The notes beneath the pieces are model-generated. The model saw only the letters and a program-made list of their open reading frames with translations, did not search any database and was not told where the DNA came from. From positions 111,544 to 164,247 of the forward strand of contig JBBHKE010003217.1 in NCBI GenBank assembly GCA_037447655.1: a stretch of DNA of 52,704 bases, in the 5' to 3' direction. This DNA is from Zygnema cylindricum (Eukaryota; Streptophyta; Zygnematophyceae; Zygnematales; Zygnemataceae). Within the stretch, counting starts at the first letter, position 1, and each line of letters opens with the position of its first letter. This document shows positions 31,530-41,436 of the stretch, one piece after another. Position numbers and translations under genes: made by a program.

Positions 31530-33299
31530 GATTGACTCAGGGAAACTGCAGTTGCTAGAGTATGTCAAATGTTTCCTCGCGATACTCTTCGAACTCCTGG
31601 CGAAGGGCGTCGAGTTGATTTTGGTGCTGTTCACATCGGGTCTCTTGTAACGCGATGTGACAACCCGCAGCTGCCTACCGCCGCCGAGTGATTCGTTCCT
31701 GAACCCGATCTTCCCCTTCCTCAACCTCGAGAATTTCGGGTCGCGGCCGAACGTCCGCCGGTGCAGGCTCCTCGGGTGCCGGAATCCGGGGTTCTTCAGG
31801 TTCAGCCACTGGGGAAACTTCCTCCGCTTCTTCGTCCGTCGGTTCCCACCGAGGTACCTTCCGTAATTTAAAGGACACGTGTTTCCTTGCAGCTCGGGCC
31901 CGCTGCAGAGCATTCTTTCGAGCCAGCTTGAGTACCCGCACCTCAGGGGTGACCTACGCTCTAGAGATGATGTCGTGGAGGCGGACATCCCACGGGTGAT
32001 AATGACGGAGTAACTCGGGAACATCAATCCTGTACCTGTAGTTGTCCTCTACCACTTCCACGAACGGTAAGGCGTGAGGGTTTAGCTGCATATAACCCTT
32101 ATGATTATTTCCCAGGTCTTTTGTCCGCATGAAATTCCACGCTGGGTGTGACGGAACGTCGGCAGGAATACGGATAGGATCTCCAGGCTTCCCTATACGC
32201 CATTCCTCGGGCCACTCTGAGGGGTTCCAATAAAACCTTTTGGCGAAGCTGAAGGCGAGGTCCGGATGCTGGGTGTCGACCGGTAGTGGGAAGAGGTAGT
32301 CGGGAATTTCCTCTCCCTGTTCACTTTCCTTCTCCGGACCTCTTTAGTTCCCTCGCAGGAGGAACACATCGTCGCCACTGGGGTATTGTGCCTCTGCCTT
32401 CTTTTCCGCGCTTTCAGACGACTGCTCGTCCGCGGTACTTTCCTTGTTTGGGTCCCGCATCACCTCTAGATCTAAGGCGCGCTCTTCAATTGGCGAAGGC
32501 GTTGGTTCTCGTTCCGGTTCCTCCGCCTCCGATAGCTCATGATCTTCTTTAAATTCCTGATCACCTTCCCGGGTTGGAGTGTATTCAGGGCCCTGTGACT
32601 TTTGTGACCCCTCCCCTCCACTGGTCTCTGCTGGTCCTGCCTCGCTACTGGCACTTTCCTCAGGTTTCGGCTCCACTTCTACTTCTCTTTGCCTGCTTGC
32701 TTCCACCATGGCCTTCGTCGCCCTTAACAATCTCTCGGGACGGTTCGGATCTCCTTCTCCTACCCGTACTAGTCTCCTCTTTTTCGGTGGTGGAGAGGAC
32801 GACGACGCCATAGACATTGCTGAACCAAACAATTCCGGTAATTTCAGAAGCGAAGGTAAACTGATTGTGCGGAGAGAAGCAATTTCCAAGCTGCCGAGAC
32901 TAGGTTGGTCTTGAGCACGGATGGCGGCTTTATTCACGGGGGTTGAGGGTTTCACTTTTGGACTTTGCGAAGGGTCGGTGCGTGTGCGGGTATCGGAGCG
33001 TCCATCATTTATAAAATTGCGCTGCTGCGGCGAAACCAAGGGTTCGTTGTTACCCACATAGTGAAACACAATTGCGCCGTTGCGCTTCCCTGTCAACGCA
33101 GCGGTGGTGCTGCAATCCTCTGACGTCATCGTAACCATGTTGCGCTGCGGTGGCTGCGCTGCTAGAGCGCTGCAGTGTGGTAACATCGCCGCTGCGGTCC
33201 TTTGCCGCGTCCCCAAGATGATTGCGATGGTTGCGACACTGCGATTCGCTCCTTTGTTGCGGCGATTCGCTCCTTTATTGCGGTCGCTGCGATTGCCCC
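31530..33299 (-). pseudogene. long in-frame acidic tail downstream of the chromodomain
   Basis: The frame of the chromodomain stays open to 32344 and, past a TAA, remains largely free of stops to about 31530. It first crosses a low-complexity stretch (RRNKGANRS repeats), then MASSSSPPPKKRRLVRVGEG with a nuclear-localisation-like KKRR, then a Glu/Pro/Ser-rich segment, then FAKRFYWNPSEWPEEWRIGK, MQLNPHALPFVEVVEDNYRY and a coiled-coil-like end (LQETRCEQHQNQLDALRQEF). It may be an extra retrotransposon ORF or part of a neighbouring element's gag fused after loss of an LTR. I do not recognise it. Confidence 0.55.
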
Positions 33300-34255
33300 T
33301 CCGGTAAAGCTGAGTGTCCGCACTCCGCTGAAACCGGCGCAGCAACTCCGGGGAATGTAGATCCCTCCCATCCACCCAAGAGTCGTCTTTAGCACCGTAT
33401 CCCTTCCAACGCACCAAGTATTGGGTGGAGTTGGAATTTCGAGATTGGCATGATTTAAGGATCTCCTCCACCTCATACTCGTCCGAGGTTCCTTTAACGG
33501 GTGGTAAAGGAGTATGCCGTCGTCGATTAGGGAACATTGAATTAGGATTGCGGAATGGTTTAAGAAGGGAAACATGGAAAATATTGTGGATATGCCAGTC
33601 CGTCGCGATATCCAACTTGTAAGCCACGTCGCCCACACGGGAAAGAATTGTGAATGGGCGCGTGAACCTTGGTGCCAACTTCTTAGAGAGGGCACCCGGC
33701 AAGGAGAGGTTTGCCATATTAAAGCAAACCTTGTTCCCCACGCAGAAGACGGTTTCGTTCAGGTGGGCGTCGGCCTGCGCCTTTTGACGATCCTTAGCCA
33801 TTTAGAGCGCCTTGGCCGCCTTTTCTAGGTTTCCTTGCAACATTTTGGCAAAGTCCAGAGCTGCCGGTGTTTCGCAGTCCGCTACTAATAAGTTTTGGGG
33901 AAGAGTGGGTTGTCGTCCATTGAGGGAGAATGGCGTAGCATTTGTTGACGAGTGCACTGCACTGTTGTATGCTACGTCGATTGCTGTTAAATGGTCCACC
34001 CAATCCGTTTGGTGCACCGAGACATAAGCCTGCAACGCTTCCTCCAAAGTTCGATTCACGCTTTCAGTCTGACCATCAGTCTGAGGGTGGTAGGCTGTGG
34101 ACATGGCCAGCTGCGTGCCACATAGCGCAAACAGATTTTGCCAAAAGTGGCTCACGAATTTACGATCGCGGTCGCTGACGATTTTTTTTGGAAGTCCGTG
34201 ATGGCGGAATATTTCCCGAAAGAATAAGTCCGTGAATACTAGCCACCAGGCAGTT
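33300..34255 (-). pseudogene. gypsy integrase core end plus chromodomain
   Basis: The integrase part reads FRHHGLPKKIVSDRDRKFVS (catalytic aspartate) and STAYHPQTDGQTESVNRTLE (catalytic glutamate) at about 34200-33800. A TAA just before 33801 separates KAAKAL from MAKDRQKAQADAHLNE. The GPY/F-like region (LAPRFTRPFTILSRVGDVAY, YKLDI, HNIFHVSLLKPF) follows, and then a chromodomain (YEVEEILKS to QYLVRWKGYGAKDDSWVDG) at about 33480-33340. In chromoviruses this domain guides insertion to marked chromatin. The aromatic cage residues appear as Y, W and W. Confidence 0.92.
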
Positions 34256-35503
34256 TGGTCGCTGGTTCAGCGACGAAGCAATCTGGTCGCTGGTTTGTTG
34301 CACGTTTCAGTTTTTAGGGTTTGAATATTTAAATATTTAAATTGAAAAGTACAAAAAAATACGAATTTTACCTACGAATTTTAAAAGTTTGAAATTGTTT
34401 TGTGCGCACGGAACGTAGTATTCGTTAGTTTACTCCGTGCGTTTTATGCGCATAGGACATTTATGCTTATTTAGGGTATGGTTACACGAGGAGGTCTTTG
34501 TAATAGTACGGACAACAAAATTTATGTATTACAGAGGCCTTGGGTGCATAAAGTATCGTTTGTTAATAAATTTTATATATGTTTTATGATATGAGTGGTT
34601 CCACATAAGCTGACTATCAAATCTAAAAAAATCATCAAATAACTGGAAAACGACCTTTTTCGTCTGGAAAATCGTACTTGCGTATGACGTACGTGTACTT
34701 CACAAGTGTACCTCATCAATGTACCTCATGATCTTCTTAAATCTGCTGACTTTCAGGAAAAAACCGCATTTCTTTCCGGCAAAGATTTTACAGTCACTTT
34801 GGTCAGAAGTCATGTGACTTTGATAACCTGTGAGATTTTTTATTTTTATTTTTTAAAGCTTCGATATATTGGCGATACGATTTATCTCCGATATATTGGC
34901 AATATATCGGCGATATATCGCGATGATTTGAAATTCGAGATATGGAAGCGATATATCGATTATCGGGTACCTGAAATTCGATATATATCGAATATCGGCA
35001 AACGGTACTCGATACCCAACATTAATGATTAGGAAACAAATGTGAGTGAGCTTTTCAGGGGTGACGCACTCAATTTCCCGTGAAATTTCAAACTCACACA
35101 AACCGTACATTTTAGCCGGCGATACGCGAAAAAACCCGTCGTCACCAGGACAGTTGGAAAAGTGCAAATCGAGTCAAGCTCATCGCCAGAGAAAAATCCG
35201 ACAATGAATCAACACCGATTCGTGTGTTGCCAAACAGTCCACGAGGGCGGCAAATTTATTCGATTGCACATAATAAGTCAGCGGTCAAAGTAACGGATTC
35301 GCAATTTGCCGGCAAACGGGACGTTTCATTCCACCGGCCGTCTCGTACGGCAGTACAACGATCGCTACAGCCGTCACAGCACATTAAATGCACTGCCTCA
35401 CTGCCACGTTGCAGTAGGTTTTGTTTCTTTCAGATGACACTGCAGCTTTGCTCGCCGTACAGCCAATATCCGTCGAACCGACAAGGCCGTACAGAGGGCC
35501 CGA
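34256..35503. other. no gene seen; upstream region of the secreted-protein gene
   Basis: No supported coding sequence. The stretch holds AT-rich repeats, TGGTCGCTGGTT direct repeats near 34255-34305 and the CGATATAT cluster listed separately. The last 200 bp are more GC-rich and probably include the gene's proximal promoter. Confidence 0.5.
34862..35020. repeat. cluster of CGATATAT / ATATATCG palindromic motifs
   Basis: About seven copies of CGATATAT or its complement occur within 160 bp, including the near-perfect inverted repeat CCGATATATTGGCAATATAT and the palindrome GCGATATATCG. It lies about 550 bp upstream of the start codon at 35564. It could be regulatory or simply a worn satellite. 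Confidence 0.6.
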
Positions 35504-35511
35504 CCTATAAA
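35504..35511 (+). promoter_or_regulatory. TATA box of the secreted-protein gene
   Basis: CTATAAAT lies in a GC-richer context about 55 bp before the ATG at 35564. It would place the transcription start near 35535 with a leader of about 30 nt. Inferred from position only. Confidence 0.55.
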
Positions 35512-35563
35512 TCCTGCGAGCGAAAGCGATTCGAAAACATCGAAATCCAAGGCAGCGCAAGAA

Positions 35564-36684
35564 ATGGCGTCTTTCAAAAGCTCTGCCGCCATGCGTCGTG
35601 TTCTGGTAGCCGCCGTGGCCATCGCAGCTCTGCTGACGTGGCAAGCCGAAGGAGCTCGCGTGGCGCCTCGCCTGCTGCTGCAAGCTGCCAGCTCAGCATG
35701 TCCGTCGGATCCTTCGGCTCTCTGCGATTTCGGGTTCCGAGGGTACGCCGCCAGCGTGCCAGTCATCAGGTACGCGACAAAACCTTCCGTCTCAATGATT
35801 AATTTAGTGCGAACTGTTTTTCCGCGTCGGTCGGAAACAAAGCGGCTGTCGAGCACACTCCCCAGCCATGCCTCGGCTGCGGTATTTTCGCATATTTTGG
35901 TGGAAGCATGATGCTGACTCGGATGCCTTGCTTCCGTACAGTTTGGACGGCCCGGCGGACGCTCCCGTCGACCCGCCCATCGTCGAAGCCGCCAACGGCA
36001 CTCTGGTGCAGGTGGCCAACACGGGCAGTGGAAAAGTTTTGGGCGGCTGCCCGGCAACGCTCAACAGTACGGACGGTCAATTCTACATCTCGGCTCAGCC
36101 TTCCAGAATCCACTTCCAAAACTTCAACGTGGTACGTTTCCGCACGTGTGACACCTGAAAGCCGAGAATCCTGTAGATTTCCACAACATCTGTAGCTCGA
36201 AAGCCAAAAAACCGAATCTCTGATTGGCCGTACGGACCGTCCTTTTTGTTGTCGTTTTGCTTGGGCGCAGAACCGGACGTACTTCTCGAACCTGTGCGTG
36301 GTTCTCCCCCTCCTCCACATAAACGTCGGCCAGCTCAACCTGTACCCTGGCGACAACTCCACACTATATCTCGAAGCGCGCCGCTGCGTCGTTTTCCAAA
36401 CGGGTCCGACGGGCGCCCAATGCCAATCGCCGCCTCGCCCGCCGCCCGCAAAAACGCCGCCGCCGCCGCCACTCAAAAAAACCACTCCTCCTCCTCCTCT
36501 CAAAAAGACCCCTCCGCCGCCTCTCAAAAAGACTCCTCCTCCCCCTCTCAAAAAGACCACTCCTCCGCCACTCAAAAAGACCACTCCTCCGCCACTCAAA
36601 AAGACTCCTCCTCCTCCTCTCAAAAAGAGTCCTCCTCCCCCTCTCAAGAAAAGCCCTCCTCCCTCCTCTCCGTCACCTCCATAA
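35564..36684 (+). CDS. secreted cysteine- and proline-rich protein, three exons
   Basis: Exons 35564-35769, 35942-36131 and 36271-36684 join in frame (phases 2 and 0) to 269 residues. Donors are AG/GTACG and GTG/GTACGT; acceptors are CCGTACAG/T and GGGCGCAG/AAC. Introns are 172 and 139 nt. Residues 1-30 form a signal peptide (MRRVLVAAVAIAALLTW core, likely cut near AEG-A). The next 150 residues carry six cysteines and four N-glycosylation sequons (NGT, NST, NRT, NST). From about residue 185 the tail repeats PPPPLKKT/S about ten times, extensin-like and basic, suiting a wall-bound glycoprotein. Codon use is GC-rich compared with the surroundings. I know no family name; a paralogue lies at 22957-23674. 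The gene looks intact. Confidence 0.82.
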
Positions 36685-37029
36685 ACGAGCTCACTCCTCC
36701 TTCCCCCTCACGGAGCGCAAAATCTCCTCCACCACCGCACAATGACTTGACATGACGTGACGTGACTGGCTTCACACTACTGATTAGGAGACAAGATTTT
36801 GATGAGAGCACAAATGGTTCTGTTGAGGTTCTAGGTGCTGACGTAGGTGTTAATAGTCTCTCCCTCTCCCTCTCTCTCTTTCTCTCTCTCTCGTTCTCTC
36901 TCTCTCTCTCTCTCGTTCTCTCTCTCTCTCTGTGTCATCTGTTGTTTACGACGTTGTTTTTGGACAGCTTCATTTTTTTCTCTTATTATTTTGTCTTGTA
37001 GCTCTATTAGTGTGGTTTTCATATTTTTT
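36685..37029 (+). repeat. 3' flank of the gene with a CT microsatellite
   Basis: After the stop codon comes a short TGACGTGACGTG block shared with the paralogue's 3' flank, then a (CT)n tract with occasional GT at about 36856-36931. No further gene is seen here. Confidence 0.7.
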
Positions 37030-37976
37030 TCTAAGGGAAGTCCTTTTATTCACCACAAAATGCAAAGCTTCAATATGTGTTTTGGACAATATTCCCCACT
37101 TTGACTTTCCCACTGAATAAGTGCCACCCTGGCACGCAAAGACTCTGACCGACTACACCCTTGTGTAGCTTGGACTCCCCTGAGTCCGCAGCAAAAAGAA
37201 TCACTGAATTTGCTCACCCGAGCATTAAGTTATGGCTGGTCAAAGATGACCTTTATAGTTACAAGCTCTCTTAGAGAGAGAGGTACCTAAATATTACTAA
37301 GTCTCGGTCTGCCTACTCACGGCTACCTACTATTAAACCCTAGTCCAATAGGAACACTATAAAGTACAAGAAGGTACAATGGGCGATGTACTTATTGTAC
37401 AACCATTGTACGACAAGGTCTACAAGGTGACACTTGTCATATCGGAAGCCATGGTTCCTCCTCCCATCTTCTCCGGTATCAAATAATGTGGCGCCACGTG
37501 GCACCGCGTGACGCTATATCCGTATGCCGCCAAAAAGCTCACTTCGCGTGGCGGCTATAATTCCGGCCGTCCGATCAAAACATATTTTACACGGTTCAGA
37601 TTCGCGTACATGCAGAAATTGCTCATTTTGGTTAGTCTGCTGTTAATTAGCTGTTTCGTTAATATTTATACATTTATGAAACCCGTCACGTGTATCGTTT
37701 CGTAAGTAACTTAATGGATAAGGCGTTGGTCTATTTAGTAGCCTACAAACCCTGGTTCAAATCCGGCCGGCGGCAGTATTTTGCTAAAACTAGTAAACTA
37801 CTTTCTAATTCATTCTTCCTCCTTCTAGATGATGCGGCAACCATGGCGTGCCTTTGGTCCTCTCTTTCTCTCTCTTTACATTCTAACTAAAATATAGAAG
37901 TGAACTATTAGTCACCTCTTTTCAACACTCTGTTTATTTTTCTAACACAGACCTAGAAAATACATAAATTTCAACA
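37030..37976 (-). repeat. LTR F, truncated (E-type)
   Basis: The minus strand starts TGTTGAAATTTATG at 37976 and follows the E LTR in order: CTAGGTCT block, tRNA-like module (37703-37775), promoter-like middle, triple-hairpin module (37121-37187) and the GTCCAAAAC-CATATT-TTTGCATT-TGTG block to about 37030. There homology ends before the expected GAGTTTCA terminus. It abuts the 3' LTR of copia G at 37977, so one was inserted in or next to the other. Confidence 0.78.
37703..37775 (+). repeat. tRNA-like module in LTR F (antisense to LTR), closest to tRNA-Arg
   Basis: The plus strand has TTAATGGATAAGGCG (37711-37725), like the D arm of arginine tRNAs, and a perfect B-box GGTTCAAATCC (37754-37764). 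The spacing of about 30 nt between boxes fits a pol III promoter. The acceptor stem and anticodon arm do not pair well, so this is not called a tRNA gene. Confidence 0.7.
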
Positions 37977-38054
37977 TATACTTAGGACAAAACTAATCTA
38001 AAGTGGACGTACTTATTCAGGAGAAAAAAACATAACGTGGAAATACCCTCAACA
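37977..38054 (-). repeat. 3' LTR of G, truncated
   Basis: About 78 bp match the start of the 5' LTR at 42887-42963 with few differences. It is preceded on the minus strand by the polypurine tract AGCTTGAGGGGGGG (38055-38068) and cut at 37977 by LTR F. Confidence 0.82.
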
Positions 38055-38086
38055 CCCCCCCTCAAGCTAAAACTACAAAGAAGTAT

Positions 38087-38890
38087 TTATATGAAAATAA
38101 AAGGTAATTGGAAGAATAAGGAGGAAAGAGGAGGACGAAGGCTGGAGGAGAAACGATGTTGCTTGAAATGGGGGCGATGAAGAGCTTTGGTGAGAAAGTC
38201 GGCAACTTGATCTGTAGATTTGACATAGAGAAATTGAAGGGTGCCATCCTCAACGCGCTCCCGAGAATAGTGATACTGGATGACGATGTGCTGGGTGCAC
38301 TTGTGGTAAACTAAATTCTTGATCAAAGCAAGGGCGCCTTGAGAGTCGGAGTAGATGGGAGTGGGACCGGGAGGGGCAAAACCAAGATTGGTGAGAAGGG
38401 TTGCATGCCAAACAACTTCCTTGGCGGCATGGCAAGCAACCATGTATTCGGCCTTAGTACTGAAGCAAGCTGTAGTAGGTTGTTTTTTGCAAGACCAAGA
38501 GATAAGCCCATTTCCCAAGAAAAAAACACGAGCCGGTAGTAGAACGGCGCGATAGCTCATCGTGGGCCCAATTGGAGTCAACAAAGCCGAGAAGGGCAGT
38601 AGAACTAGAGGAGGAGTAAGTGAGGCACAATGATTTAGTGCCCTGTAGATACCGAAAGACCCGTTTAGCAGCTGCAAGATGATCTCGAGAAGGCCGCTGA
38701 AGAAATTGACTAAGTTTCGTAACTGCGGTAGCAATATCTGGCCGAGTTGCTTGCATAGCATACATAAGAGCACCCACCATGGAGCGGTAAGTGGCATGGA
38801 GGGAAGAGGAGAGGAGTGTGTTGGTGGAGGGGACAAGAGGAGAATTAGCATCCAAGGGGGTGGAGATAGAGGAGCAATCGGTCATACCAA
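38087..38890 (-). pseudogene. copia RNase H (G)
   Basis: Two overlapping frames (38885-38454 and 38851-38087) complement each other across frameshifts. Motifs: YRSMVGALMYAMQATRPDIA, LLGFVDSNWAHDELSRRSTT (first aspartate), CFSTKAEYMVACHAAKEV (glutamate), TPIYSDSQGALALIKN (aspartate) and KSTDQVADFLTKALHRP at the end. Strong match to plant copia RNase H. Confidence 0.9.
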
Positions 38891-39760
38891 AACGGTCAAG
38901 GAGATCAGAGATAAAGGTTTCTTGAGAGATGCAAAGAGTCTTAGTAGAGCGATTACAGAGGACTTAGATTCTAAGGTAGTAAGTGAGTTCACCTAGGTCA
39001 CTCATGTCAAAATGACGCTGAAGGAGTTTAACTGTGGAAATCTTAGAAAGAGATGGTCCAACAAGGATGAGGTCATTAACAAAAATAGCAACGATGATTT
39101 AGAAAGCTCTCGAGCCACGGGAATAGATGCTAAAGTCAGCGTCAATACGAGTGAAGCCTTCTTTCTTCATAGTGGCATCGATAGTATGGTTCTAAACACG
39201 AGGAGATTGTTTCAAACCGTTTATTGTTTTGATGAGATGACAGACTAAGTGTTCACAGCCGGGGGTCACATACCTTTCAGGTTGTTGCATTAAAATATTT
39301 TATGAGAGGACACCATTCAAAAAGGCATTTTTCACATCCATTTGACGAACATGGAAGTCATTTTCAACAGCTAATGAAAGGAGAGCGCGAATTGACGTGA
39401 GACGAGCAATTGGAGCATAAGTTTCAGTGAAATCTATACCTTCATTTTGTGAGTATCCTTTGGCGACGAAGCGGGCTTTGTATTTGTTGACGGATCCGGC
39501 TGCTTTTTCTTTAACGCGAAAAACCCACTTTTAACCGATGGCTTTGCGACTTGAAAGAAGAGGAAGAAGATTCCAAGTGTTGTTGGATATGAGGGCAGAA
39601 TACTCTACGTCAACTGCACTTTTCCAAAGGTGAGAGTCAGGGCGTTGTAGAGCGGATTTGATAAAGAGGGGAGTGGAGATGAGAGAGGCAAACGCGCCAG
39701 CTGAATAAGCGCAAGCAAGGGATGCATGACCCATGGTCTCAATGAGGCGAGACAGAGGGC
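38891..39760 (-). pseudogene. copia reverse transcriptase (G), FVND active site
   Basis: The entry block is at 39734-39531 (LQRPDSHLWKSAVDVEYSAL, ISNNTWNLLPLLSSRKAIG). The palm follows in broken frames, with the YXDD box as FVND at 39072-39083 (codon AAT for the first aspartate) in AIFVNDLILVG. Stops are dense. The active-site change parallels that in C1 and C2. Confidence 0.85.
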
Positions 39761-39865
39761 CACAAGATCTGGACAGGTATCGACGAGAAGTATAAGAGGG
39801 TAGATCTATGGGAGATAAAGTAGGGTGGGGATCCGAAAGGAGGGAAGGGGGAGAGAGTATAGTGG

Positions 39866-40814
39866 CTAGAAGAGAGGAAAGGAGAGGATTGTCGTTAATG
39901 TAAATGGGAGAGGATGGAGATGGGGGGGAGAAGGATTATTTGAGATGATGGGGGCATTTACAAGAGGGGTGGGAGGAAGAGACGGGAGGGGAGGTGGGGA
40001 AAGTGGGGAAGCTGAGAGAGAAATAAAGTCGGGTGGGGATTGGATGGGGGCAAGGAAATCACAAAGAGAGGGATAAGAGGAAAAGTTGACGGTAGAGGAG
40101 GGAAGGGGAGGACGGGAGGGAGTTTGGAGAAAGGGGGATTCATTAAAAGCAACGTCGAGTGTGGTGATCACACGACAACGGGAAGGGCACCAGATCTGGT
40201 AGGCTTGGCATACCCTACAAATGTTCCACGAAGCGCACGAGCGCCCCATTTCCCAGTTGAATGAGTGAGGTTCTTATACCACGCTTCGCAACCGAAGGTA
40301 CGAAGGTGGCGGACATCAGGTTTTATAGAAGACCATGCTTCCATGGGGGTAATGTTAGGCGTAGTACTTGTTGGGCACAAGTTACAAAGATAGTTAGCCC
40401 ATATGGTTGCGTGAGCCCAAAAGGTAAAAGTCAAATTTGCAAAATACAACATAGATCAAGCCATTTCAGCTAAAGTACGTTTGTACATTTCGACAACGGC
40501 GTTCTGATGAGGAGTGTGAGACAAAAAATTGCCAGCGTTGTCAGCCCGTAAAGCTTTTTTGCTCTTGTTGTGAATTTTTTTTGCAAACACCTTAAATTCC
40601 TAGAAACGTGCAAAAACGTCACATTTGAGTGTATACATGCGAAAAGCGGGTGGCATGATCGATGAAAGAAACAGAGTACAAGGAGCCACCAAAACTGCGT
40701 GTGCACATGGGACCTCATATGTCGGCGTGAATGAGAGCAAGGGGTTCTGTGATAATGGTAGTACTTATAGGAAAAGAGTGACGTGGCATTTTGCCTTCTA
40801 TTCACCCATGACAA
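39866..40814 (-). pseudogene. copia integrase core end and linker (G)
   Basis: The frame 40452-40168 gives the stretch after the DDE core (YFANLTFTFWAHATIWANYL, then MEAWSSIKPDVRHLRTFGCE). Upstream (40814-40470) the core is fragmentary. Downstream, 40249-39866 is a proline/serine-rich linker before RT (SRPPLPSSTVNFSSYPSLCD), long and low in complexity, as is common there. Confidence 0.8.
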
Positions 40815-41341
40815 ATATCCAATTTTTTATTTGAAAAAGATTTGATTCCGGTTACAAGGGTTGGCAAAGAAGTTAAACTAGCGCTATTTAAACGCTCATA
40901 GCGTAGATGCCAAAAAGAAAAGTCGTCTACATAAGCATTTAAAGCAAAAGAGATCCCAACACTTGATGCACAAGGAATTTTAGGATAGTAAGATTGTAAA
41001 AAATACATAAAGTCTTTTGCTAATCCAAAACCTACGCTATGTTTGTCCTTTTTACTTCAAAATTGAACGCTATTTTCATCAAATTCGGCTTTGACGCCGT
41101 CAATCATAGCGACGCGAACATTAAATAAATTCCTAGCTAAACCAAGTACTAAAATGACATTCTCAATGTCAATGGAGGAATTTGGAACACGGACGTGGCC
41201 AGAGTGAATAGCCAATAGTACTCGATCGTCCCCTAAACGTATCTGCATAGCGGAGAGTAAAGGAGTTAAATGAGTAAACCAATCAGATCGAGGAGAGAGG
41301 TGATGGCTGGCACCACTATCGATGATCCAATCATTATGCAT
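40802..41341 (-). pseudogene. copia protease and GAG-pre-integrase (G)
   Basis: The protease frame 41341-41057 begins NDWIIDSGASHHLSPRSDWF with the DSG active site and ends at VILVLGLARNLFNVRVA. A frame change leads to the pre-integrase block FWHLRYERLNSASLTSLPTL (41008-40802). Confidence 0.88.
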
Positions 41342-41436
41342 AGCATGAGAAAAAAATGCATACCCGGGTGTAAAAGAAACGTCCAGACCGGTGTGGCCGA
41401 GATTTGCGTAGCCGAATTCTGGAGCTGGGGGAGGAC

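Larger units (their letters stand above)
31450..34255 (-). mobile_element. Ty3/gypsy chromovirus fragment L
   Basis: The minus strand holds the second half of an integrase, a chromodomain and a long tail, all in one frame broken only by scattered stops. RT, RNase H, protease and the integrase N-terminus are missing, and the right edge near 34255 cuts the integrase core. No LTR pair was found. Confidence 0.85.

Noticed and set aside
32286-32914. Plus-strand open frames opposite the gypsy tail
   Set aside because: They are shadows of the longer minus-strand frame that continues from the chromodomain; composition is explained by the antisense strand.
36246-36755. 170-codon plus-strand frame overlapping exon 3 of the secreted gene
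   Set aside because: It reads the proline repeats in another frame (Ser/Gln/Lys repeats), ignores the conserved splice sites and is not conserved as a frame in the paralogue's domain part.
37703-37775. Functional tRNA-Arg gene
   Set aside because: A and B boxes are good, but acceptor and anticodon stems do not pair and the place recurs in other LTRs, so it was called a tRNA-like module.
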